Of a stretch of DNA of 28,162 bases, positions 18,599 to 26,599 are shown one piece after another. Within the stretch, counting starts at the first letter, position 1, and every line of letters starts with the position of its first letter. Below the pieces are notes generated by a model that saw only the letters and a program-made list of their open reading frames with translations, made no database searches and was not told where the DNA came from. This DNA comes from Acidithiobacillus sp. GTDB taxonomy: Bacteria > Pseudomonadota > Gammaproteobacteria > Acidithiobacillales > Acidithiobacillaceae. A program made the position numbers and the translations under genes. Location of the stretch: positions 1 to 28,162 of the forward strand of contig JAPTWR010000025.1 in NCBI GenBank assembly GCA_028065135.1, read 5' to 3'.

Positions 18599-19948
18599 AT
18601 GACACAATCCTATGATCTCATTGTTATCGGTGGGGGCAGCGGCGGCATCGCCATGGCCAACCGTGCCGCCCGCTACGGAGCGCGCACCGCCCTGATAGCC
18701 GCCGGCCCCCTGGGCGGCACCTGCGTGAATGTGGGTTGTGTTCCCAAAAAAATCTTCTGGAACGCCGCACACCTTGCCGAACAGGTGAAAATGGCGAAAG
18801 AGTACGGCTTTGATGCCTTGCAACCCCAATTTCACTGGGAATCCCTGAAGCGGCAGCGCGACGCATATATTGAACGCCTGCACGACCGTTACGCCCAAGG
18901 TTTGGACGGTAACGGCGTCACCCTCATCCGCAATCATGCCCGCTTCTCCGGCACCCATCAAATCACTGCCGGCGATGAAGTCCTGAATGCGACACATATT
19001 TTGATCGCCACCGGTGGCCAGCCGGTCTGGCCCGACATTCCAGGTGCGGAACTGGGCATCACCTCGGACGGTTTCTTCGCGCTGGAAACGATGCCTCGCT
19101 CTGTAGCCATAGTGGGTGCGGGTTACATCGCGGTGGAGCTCGCCGGGGTACTTCATGCCCTCGGCAGTGACGTTTCTCTGGTCATGCGCCGCAACCATTT
19201 CCTGAACGATTTCGAACCGATGCTCCGTGAAAATCTCATGGACGCCATGCTCCATCAGGGTATCAGCCTCCTTGCCCAACGCCAGGTCCGGAAAGTGGAA
19301 AAACGTGCTGATGGCCTGTGCCTGCACTTCCAGGATGGGGACTGTCTTGGTGGGTTGGAAACCATCATCTGGGCCATCGGTCGTCGTCCCAACAGCACCG
19401 ATCTCGGCTTGGAGCAGGCAAATATTACCACCGACCCCCAGGGATTCATCACCGTAGATGCGTTCCAGAATACTGAAACATCGGGTATCTACGCGGTTGG
19501 CGATGTGACCAGTGGCCCGGCACTCACGCCCGTAGCCATCGCCGCCGGGCGCCGTCTCGCCGACCGCCTCTTCAATGCCCAGACAGAGCGCCGTCTCGAC
19601 GTCCATCTGGTCCCCACCGTTATCTTTAGTCATCCGCCCATCGCGACGGTCGGGCTCAGTGCGGCAGCCGCCCAGGCGCAATATGGTGAAGAAGCGGTAA
19701 AGGTATATCAAACGACCTTCACCCCGTTGGTTCGCGCCTTTTCTGCGGAGCCGGAAAGAACCGCGATGCAACTGGTTACCGTAGGTCGGGAGGAAAAAAT
19801 CGTCGGGCTGCACGCCATTGGCGACAGCGTGGATGAAATGCTTCAGGGCTTTGCGGTGGCTCTACGTATGGGGGCCACCAAGCGCGATTTTGATGACACC
19901 ATCGCCATCCATCCCACCGGCGCCGAAGAATTCGTCACCATGCGCTGA
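18599..19948 (+). CDS. gor: Glutathione reductase
   Basis: 449 residues, essentially the E. coli length (450). FAD/NADPH enzyme that keeps glutathione reduced in the cytosol. The N-terminus has GGGSGGIA for FAD, and the redox disulfide is in GGTCVNVGCVPKK (Cys42, Cys47). GAGYIAVELAGVLHALG is the NADPH fold, and AVGDVTS the second FAD motif. The C-terminal IHPTGAEE supplies the catalytic His438-Glu443 pair. The ATG at 18599 has GCGAGA about six bases upstream; the frame opens at 18545 but the extra 18 residues are not family-like. Paired with the hybrid peroxiredoxin upstream. Convergent with the phosphorylase gene 26 bases away, with no terminator visible between. Confidence 0.94.
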   Translation: MTQSYDLIVIGGGSGGIAMANRAARYGARTALIAAGPLGGTCVNVGCVPKKIFWNAAHLAEQVKMAKEYGFDALQPQFHWESLKRQRDAYIERLHDRYAQGLDGNGVTLIRNHARFSGTHQITAGDEVLNATHILIATGGQPVWPDIPGAELGITSDGFFALETMPRSVAIVGAGYIAVELAGVLHALGSDVSLVMRRNHFLNDFEPMLRENLMDAMLHQGISLLAQRQVRKVEKRADGLCLHFQDGDCLGGLETIIWAIGRRPNSTDLGLEQANITTDPQGFITVDAFQNTETSGIYAVGDVTSGPALTPVAIAAGRRLADRLFNAQTERRLDVHLVPTVIFSHPPIATVGLSAAAAQAQYGEEAVKVYQTTFTPLVRAFSAEPERTAMQLVTVGREEKIVGLHAIGDSVDEMLQGFAVALRMGATKRDFDDTIAIHPTGAEEFVTMR

Positions 19949-19974
19949 TGACCACCGCGTGCAGCCATCGGGGA

Positions 19975-20787
19975 TTACTTTTTGCCATGTAACCGTTTGA
20001 GGGCTTCCGGCCCCACCCCAGTGCCACAACTGCACAGGGGACAAATCGCGAGCAGCGGCACGACCTGTTCCAACACCTTGCGCACCCGTTCCATCCCCTC
20101 GTGCATGACCGCGTCGATGGCCTCCATGGTAATAGGCTCTGCCGACTTGCCCGCCGCCGAATTAACCACCAGCGACAAAGGCGCGTAGCACAGTCCGATT
20201 TCCCGTGCCAGTACCGCCTCCGGAGCGCCCGTCATCCCCACGACATCCCCGCCATCCCGCTCAATGCGGCGGATTTCCGCCGTGGTCTCCAAACGCGGCC
20301 CCTGAGTAGCCGCATAGGTACCACCGCCAACCACGGCGATGCCGGCAGTTCCTGCGGCTTTAAGCAGACGCTCACGCACTCTCGGGCAATAAGGCTCGGA
20401 AAAATCGATATGCACCACCATGCTCTCCCCTCCTTCAAAGAAGGTACTGGGGCGCCCACTGGTATAATCAATCAGCTGATCAGGCAGACAAATAACGCCT
20501 GACCGCATAGCTGCAGAGATTCCGCCCACCGCCGCCACCGCAATAACATGGGTCACCCCCACATGGTGGAGTGCCCAGATATTGGCGCGATAATTGACCC
20601 GATGCGGAGGAATGGTATGGCCGTAACCATGGCGGGCGATGAAAACGACCTCATGCCCGCCCAGTTGACCGAATGTCAGGGGGCCGGAAGCCTCCCCAAA
20701 AGGGGTACGGATGACCCGGCGGTTGTTAATCTGCAGATTCTTGAGACGGGTTAGGCCACTGCCACCGATAATGCCGACCACACCCAT
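19975..20787 (-). CDS. S-methyl-5'-thioinosine phosphorylase (MTAP/PNP family)
   Basis: 270 residues of the MTAP / purine nucleoside phosphorylase family. GIIGGSG (6-12) and RHGYGHTIPPHRVNYRANIWAL (52-73) bind phosphate and substrate; TQGPRLETTAEI and GMTGAPEAVLAREIGLCYAPL are also conserved. Near the end of the domain the base-contacting segment reads VVNSAAG with Asn209, where MTA phosphorylases have Asp. Asn at this place is characteristic of 6-oxopurine use, so methylthioinosine (as in Pseudomonas PA3004) is favoured over methylthioadenosine. The products would be hypoxanthine and methylthioribose 1-phosphate. A CPLCSCG cluster lies near the C-terminus. The ATG at 20787 has GGAGGA seven bases upstream and overlaps the hpt stop by one base. 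Confidence 0.82.
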   Translation of the reverse strand: MGVVGIIGGSGLTRLKNLQINNRRVIRTPFGEASGPLTFGQLGGHEVVFIARHGYGHTIPPHRVNYRANIWALHHVGVTHVIAVAAVGGISAAMRSGVICLPDQLIDYTSGRPSTFFEGGESMVVHIDFSEPYCPRVRERLLKAAGTAGIAVVGGGTYAATQGPRLETTAEIRRIERDGGDVVGMTGAPEAVLAREIGLCYAPLSLVVNSAAGKSAEPITMEAIDAVMHEGMERVRKVLEQVVPLLAICPLCSCGTGVGPEALKRLHGKK

Positions 20788-21335
20788 CAATTGTCCTCCA
20801 GCAACACAAAAATGCCCGGCGCATTACGCCCCAAGCCACGCGCGTCCAGTCCGTAACCAAAAACAAAATGATCCGGCACTTCCAGCCCGACATAATCCAC
20901 CTGCACTTCTACCGTGCGCGGACGCTTTTTTCGCACCATTACCGCCGTATGAATGGCCGCGGCACCTTCCGCCACGCAGTATTCCTGCAAAGCCTGCAGG
21001 GTAATCCCCTCATCCAGGATATCATCCACCAGTAACACTACCGCGCCCGCCAGGCTTTCTTTGGGCCGTGTGCGCCACTGCAAACTACCACCACTGGTTT
21101 CCGCGCCGTAGCGGCTCACTTGTACGCAGTCGAGCACCAGGGGGAAATGCAGGTGAGGCATCAGTTGACCAACCACCACCACGGCACCCGTCAGCACACA
21201 AAGCAACACCACCGGACGTCGCGGCGTCAGATGTTCCAGGTCCTTATTAATGGCAACGGCCATCCGCTGGATGGCCGCCTCCACCTCTTCCGCACTAAAC
21301 AGATGCTCAGCGGGCCCTAAGTGGGTAGGTGTCAT
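20787..21335 (-). CDS. hpt: Hypoxanthine (guanine) phosphoribosyltransferase
   Basis: 182 residues. It joins hypoxanthine or guanine to PRPP to give IMP or GMP. The PRPP loop VLLVDDILDEGIT is clear; LTGAVVVVGQLMPHL and the RYG segment are also family-like, and VPDHFVFGYGLD near the end matches the purine pocket of HPRTs. The start at 21335 is chosen because upstream residues fall in the preceding gene; the stop of that gene is seven bases away. No strong RBS is seen. It lies directly upstream of the methylthioinosine phosphorylase, whose base product is this enzyme's substrate. Confidence 0.93.
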   Translation of the reverse strand: MTPTHLGPAEHLFSAEEVEAAIQRMAVAINKDLEHLTPRRPVVLLCVLTGAVVVVGQLMPHLHFPLVLDCVQVSRYGAETSGGSLQWRTRPKESLAGAVVLLVDDILDEGITLQALQEYCVAEGAAAIHTAVMVRKKRPRTVEVQVDYVGLEVPDHFVFGYGLDARGLGRNAPGIFVLLEDN

Positions 21336-21342
21336 AATGGCA

Positions 21343-21720
21343 TTAGTAGGTAAAGGTGACCACGTTGTCGTCCATGGCCTGCTCAATGACATAAGCACCA
21401 CCGACGACATCCTGGATTTCGGGAATCAGGTCTTCCTTGGTGCAATCCCACAATTCAAGGGTTGGGGTGCAGACAAAGAACTTTACGCCCGCCTCGTGGG
21501 CATCCTTGATAAAGTCGTAGACACTCTTGGGGCTGCCCGGCATAACGAACATTTTTTCTGCAACGCCCTTCTTGGCCAGCTCGCCCGCGCGGGCGGTCAG
21601 CACAACTTCCACCTCAAAATCCATCGCCGCAGCCACCGTCGCCTGAAAGAAAGGCGCGCCCAACTCCTGGGGGTTGGAAGGATCGGTGTTCACCATAACC
21701 ATCAACAATTTATCAGCCAT
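21343..21720 (-). CDS. DsrE/DsrF-like family protein
   Basis: 125-residue small soluble protein. The alternating strands (LLMVMVN, FEVEVVLTA, KFFVCTP) and the short-chain flavodoxin-like layout fit the DsrE/DsrF/TusCD superfamily, whose members carry sulfur on a cysteine or act in sulfur trafficking. Cys84 (in FFVCTP) is at the usual position of the family's active cysteine; a second, Cys93, is in ELWDCT. The exact role is unknown. A strong RBS (AGGAGA) precedes the ATG. It is the first gene of the group with hpt and the phosphorylase. The 110 bases upstream (21721-21830) hold TATGAT but no matching -35. Confidence 0.75.
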   Translation of the reverse strand: MADKLLMVMVNTDPSNPQELGAPFFQATVAAAMDFEVEVVLTARAGELAKKGVAEKMFVMPGSPKSVYDFIKDAHEAGVKFFVCTPTLELWDCTKEDLIPEIQDVVGGAYVIEQAMDDNVVTFTY

Positions 21721-21830
21721 GCGTATCTCCTAAAAAAATCGGCCCGTCCATCATAGCCGCCGCAGACCGACGCCGCGCCATGAAATGATTGATTACGCCA
21801 TAAAAAGTCGCAGGGCCTTGGCAAGAATTC

Positions 21831-22187
21831 TTAGCTATCTGTTTCAAGTGTCTCTATACGGCGCGCCCGGCTGGCTCGGGTCAGGATATCCCGCTCCTCT
21901 GCCAATGCCCGCTTGGCCACCTGAATGGCTTCTAGCAGATCCTGGCGTTTGGACTCAACCAGGTCACCACCGGCATCCATCAGGCGTGCGGTTTTCTCCT
22001 GGATTTCATCGATGAGCACGCCGACACGCACTTCGGCCAGCGACTCCAGATTACGCAAGCGATCCCGTCCCTTATCCATAGCGCGACGCAGTTCCTGACG
22101 CGTCTCTGCGCCGCTGGCCGGAGCCAGCAACAGGGCACCGACCGCACCGACCAGCACTCCGATAACAAAGCCTTCCGCATTCTTCAT
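21831..22187 (-). CDS. YtxH-domain small membrane protein
   Basis: 118 residues. The N-terminus has one Gly-rich membrane segment (about 6-26) followed by LLAPASGAETRQELR, which is the YtxH signature (LxAPxSGxExR). The rest is charged, helical and probably coiled coil. Such proteins are found beside stress or envelope genes, and their function is not established. A strong RBS (GAGGAGA) precedes the ATG at 22187; the frame remains open to 22262 without support. It follows the DUF948-like gene by 23 bases and is likely cotranscribed with it. Confidence 0.8.
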   Translation of the reverse strand: MKNAEGFVIGVLVGAVGALLLAPASGAETRQELRRAMDKGRDRLRNLESLAEVRVGVLIDEIQEKTARLMDAGGDLVESKRQDLLEAIQVAKRALAEERDILTRASRARRIETLETDS

Positions 22188-22210
22188 TGTGGTCTCCTCG
22201 CTGTTTCCAG

Positions 22211-22564
22211 CTAATGTTTCCGGGAAAAGTAACGCCATCCCGTGCGCAACGCACGGTACCATAAGCCCAGTTCGTGAAGCGGCTGAACCAGGGTATCCGT
22301 CGTGTCCATAATCTCCTGACTCAGATACTTGAGCGTGGAATCCACTCGTTTCATCTGTGCACGCCCGGTCTGGGTAATATGTTTAATGTCCGCCAAGGCT
22401 ATCTTGATATCAAACATCAGCGGTCCGACGTCCTGCTCAACTCTGGCCAACAGCCTTTCCAGACGCAAGTGGGTCCGTATCAGCACAGCCGCCGTCACCG
22501 CGATGATCAACAGAATAATGATCATGACAATGGCAATGATGGTTACCCCTGTGCCGACGCTCAT
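22211..22564 (-). CDS. Small single-pass membrane protein, DUF948-like
   Basis: 117 residues. A single hydrophobic segment (about 7-29) is followed by a long helix with repeating Leu/Val heptads and charged residues, ending in a basic tail (RTGWRYFSRKH). This layout resembles DUF948 proteins, which commonly accompany YtxH proteins, and one lies immediately downstream here. I do not recognise a catalytic motif. Upstream are a leader hairpin and a promoter with a palindrome in the spacer. GGGGGAAAAG before the ATG serves as a modest RBS. Confidence 0.7.
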   Translation of the reverse strand: MSVGTGVTIIAIVMIIILLIIAVTAAVLIRTHLRLERLLARVEQDVGPLMFDIKIALADIKHITQTGRAQMKRVDSTLKYLSQEIMDTTDTLVQPLHELGLWYRALRTGWRYFSRKH

Positions 22565-22577
22565 CTTTTCCCCCAGA

Positions 22578-22596
22578 GCTTCCGCATACCGGAAGC
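22578..22596 (-). promoter_or_regulatory. 5'-leader hairpin before the DUF948-like gene
   Basis: A perfect 7-bp stem GCTTCCG / CGGAAGC with a 5-base loop. On the minus strand it ends 13 bases before the ATG and no T-run follows, so it is not a terminator. It could stabilise the leader or limit ribosome access. Confidence 0.5.
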
Positions 22597-22663
22597 AAAT
22601 CCCTTAACGCAGTGAAGAGCAAAACTTCGGCCATCACGCTTTGCCCACCCGCCATCTCGCCCT

Positions 22664-22693
22664 ATTATAGGCTGCATCTGCAGCCTGGGTAAA
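22664..22693 (-). promoter_or_regulatory. Promoter of the DUF948-like/YtxH pair with palindromic operator
   Basis: On the minus strand TTTACC (22688-22693) and a perfect TATAAT (22664-22669) are spaced by 18 bases. A perfect inverted repeat GGCTGCA-N2-TGCAGCC (22670-22685) fills nearly all of the spacer. Transcription would begin around 22657, giving a leader of about 93 bases that contains the 22578-22596 hairpin. The palindrome could be an operator. Confidence 0.6.
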
Positions 22694-22724
22694 ACCGCAG
22701 GTGCCGATGTGATACGCACAGAGT

Positions 22725-23474
22725 TCATTGGAATGACAATACCTGCCCCATCACCGCCAGTCCGGCGATACCCAGCAACCCCAAAGCCACTCTGCTCCAA
22801 ATCTGTCGCGCACCGGTCAGTACATATTGTGGATGCCGGTGATGATACGTTCGCCAAACCACCCAGAGCAGACCCAACCATAAGCCGGACAGCAACCACG
22901 CCCCCAACACATCACTCGGCCAATGCACCCCCAGGATCAGGCGACTCCAGGAGATAGCCGCGACCAATGCCGCGAGCAATGCCGCCATCGCCAGACGCAG
23001 ACCGCGATGCCGCAGCATGGCAAGGAGGTACAGGGCCAGAAGGCCATAGACCACCAGACTGAGACTCACGTGTCCGCTGGGAAATGCGGGTGACAGCACT
23101 TTTATCGCGGTCGGAGGCCGGGCCCGCGCCGTAGTCATCTTTACCAATTGGACGAGCATGGCGAATACCGCCGTACCTGACACCAGCAGAATGCCATCGA
23201 AGAAACGCCATGCAGCGAAGCAGGCAGCCGCCATCAGCGCCACCAGCCAAGGCAGAAAATCCGGCCCACCGAGCCGGGTCACCCCGGTCCAGAACGGCTG
23301 CCAGGCAGGGTCCCGGAACTGCAGAATCTCCGCCTCCCAACGGGCATCCTGCAGCGCCATCCGATGCAAGAACACACCCGCCAGAAAATCACCCACGTAA
23401 AGCCAGAGCAACGCTGCCACCCCCAGACCGAGCAGCAATAAAGCCAACAACTCCCAGCGTTGTGGTCCACGCAA
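22725..23474 (-). CDS. PAP2-family membrane phosphatase (TTG start)
   Basis: 249 residues with about six membrane segments. The three PAP2 motifs are present: K-x6-RP in KMTTARARP, PSGH, and SR-x5-H in SRLILGVHWPSD. These catalyse removal of phosphate from lipid phosphates such as phosphatidic acid, phosphatidylglycerophosphate or undecaprenyl diphosphate; the substrate is not readable. The start is non-ATG: an in-frame TGA (the dgkA stop) lies two codons upstream, so TTG at 23474 or a later TTG must be used. It follows dgkA by three bases. Kinase and phosphatase side by side suggest recycling of a lipid phosphate. Confidence 0.88.
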   Translation of the reverse strand: MRGPQRWELLALLLLGLGVAALLWLYVGDFLAGVFLHRMALQDARWEAEILQFRDPAWQPFWTGVTRLGGPDFLPWLVALMAAACFAAWRFFDGILLVSGTAVFAMLVQLVKMTTARARPPTAIKVLSPAFPSGHVSLSLVVYGLLALYLLAMLRHRGLRLAMAALLAALVAAISWSRLILGVHWPSDVLGAWLLSGLWLGLLWVVWRTYHHRHPQYVLTGARQIWSRVALGLLGIAGLAVMGQVLSFQ

Positions 23475-23477
23475 ACT

Positions 23478-23843
23478 TCAAAACCCCATATGAAAGCGTC
23501 GCCACAACAACAATACGGCGATCAATACCGCGACGATGCTCAGCACCAACACCGCCGCCGCGCCATAATCCTTGGCGCGCGCCACCAGAGGGTGATATTC
23601 CGGGTTTACCAGGTCAGCGATGGATTCTACGGCGCTGTTGAGCAACTCTGCCGCCAGCACTGTACCCATAAGCAAAATACCAACCCCCCACCAGATGAGC
23701 GATGCCTGGATCCAGTACAAAAGGATCACACCCATCACAACTGCCAACAACTCTGTCCGAAAACTAGCCTCCTCACGGGCCGCGACCCACAACCCATGCC
23801 CCGCAAAAAGGGCACGCCGCCAAAGCGCGCTGTTTTTTTTCAC
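23478..23843 (-). CDS. dgkA: Diacylglycerol (or undecaprenol) kinase DgkA
   Basis: 121 residues, the usual size for the small trimeric membrane kinase. Three membrane segments follow an N-terminal amphipathic helix. The conserved catalytic region reads [10 protein letters not shown] (Glu66 and Glu73, corresponding to E. coli Glu69 and Glu76), followed by [19 protein letters not shown], all characteristic. It phosphorylates diacylglycerol with ATP in the inner membrane to return it to phospholipid synthesis. The ATG overlaps the radC stop (ATGA) and the PAP2 gene follows after three bases. Confidence 0.95.
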   Translation of the reverse strand: MKKNSALWRRALFAGHGLWVAAREEASFRTELLAVVMGVILLYWIQASLIWWGVGILLMGTVLAAELLNSAVESIADLVNPEYHPLVARAKDYGAAAVLVLSIVAVLIAVLLLWRRFHMGF

Positions 23844-24514
23844 CAGCCCCCCCGTTCGCGCAGTGACAAGGGTTCGCCATCGCCGACAATAAAGTGATCC
23901 AGCAAACGCAGGTCAACCAGTTGCATGGCCTGATCCAAACGCCGCGTCAGGGAAAGATCCGCCGCACTGGGTTCCGCCACGCCGGAGGGATGATTATGCG
24001 CAACGATGAGCGCCGCGGCATTCAACTCCAGGGCACGCTTCAGCACTTCGCGAATGTGCACGGTAGCGCCGTCGATGGTCCCCAGGAACATCTCCTCAAA
24101 ACGCAACACCCGATGGCGATTATCCAAAAAAATCACGGCAAAAACCTCACGACAGCGGTCGCGCAAAGTGGCAGACAGATACTGTCGCACCCGCTGCGGC
24201 GAATCAAGACCATCTCCTCGCTGCCATTCCTCGGCGAGATGACGCTTGCCCATTTCCAGCACCGCCTGCAAGAGCGCATATTTGGCGTCTCCGAGCCCTT
24301 TATGCGCACAAAAATCATGATGAGACGCAGTGAGCAATGCCCGCAGACTGCCAAAGTTTTGCAACAAGTCCCTGGCCAAATCCACCGCACTTTTACCCAC
24401 CACGCCCACTCGCAGAAAAATCGCCAGCAACTCCGCATCCGACAGTGTCGCCGCCCCTTTTTGCAACAATCTTTCCCGCGGACGCTCATCCGCCGGCCAA
24501 TCAGTGATGGCCAT
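23840..24514 (-). CDS. radC: RadC-family JAB-domain protein
   Basis: 224 residues, the standard length. The N-terminal helix-hairpin-helix-like part includes [19 protein letters not shown]. The C-terminal JAB/MPN metal site reads E-x2-KRAL...AHNHPSG-x7-D, with the two His and Asp ligands intact. Despite the name, a DNA-repair role is not established for the family. A strong RBS (GGAGGGA) precedes the ATG. First gene of radC-dgkA-PAP2. The 164 bases to the right (24515-24678) hold this RBS and the integrase relic. Confidence 0.93.
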   Translation of the reverse strand: MAITDWPADERPRERLLQKGAATLSDAELLAIFLRVGVVGKSAVDLARDLLQNFGSLRALLTASHHDFCAHKGLGDAKYALLQAVLEMGKRHLAEEWQRGDGLDSPQRVRQYLSATLRDRCREVFAVIFLDNRHRVLRFEEMFLGTIDGATVHIREVLKRALELNAAALIVAHNHPSGVAEPSAADLSLTRRLDQAMQLVDLRLLDHFIVGDGEPLSLRERGGW

Positions 24515-24621
24515 ACGCTCCCTCCTTCCCTTACCTCAGGAATGTGATATCCATTGACGCCGCCTTGTGGCACCCTCCCACATCGACTAACATTTCGAGA
24601 GTGAAGGATTCCTGAACCGGC

Positions 24622-24678
24622 ATGGCTACGATACGTAAACGGAAGGATCGCTGGCAAGCGATGGTGCACTGAAGAGGA
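24622..24678 (+). pseudogene. Relic of a tyrosine-recombinase (integrase) N-terminus
   Basis: The frame from ATG 24622 reads MATIRKRKDRWQAMVH then TGA (24670-24672), then Arg-Gly. MATIRKR...WQA is the typical opening of the arm-binding domain of phage-type tyrosine recombinases, which usually continues M/Q-V-R-R. The stop falls at the place of an Arg codon (CGA to TGA is one change). The remaining frame then runs directly into rmd in the same phase (24622 and 24679 differ by 57). The sequence therefore looks like a broken integrase start joined to rmd at about 24678. There is no RBS, and the rest of the recombinase is absent. Confidence 0.6.
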
Positions 24679-24681
24679 ATG

Positions 24682-26588
<1,907 letters not shown>

Positions 26589-26599
26589 TCGCGTTCAGC

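Noticed and set aside
18548..19813. Long minus-strand ORF (421 aa) opposite gor
   Set aside because: Antisense shadow of glutathione reductase with no family motif and no RBS.
22561..22899. Minus-strand ORF (112 aa) between the PAP2 and DUF948-like genes
   Set aside because: Its first half is an out-of-frame shadow of the PAP2 gene, and its second half crosses the promoter palindrome and leader hairpin with no RBS.
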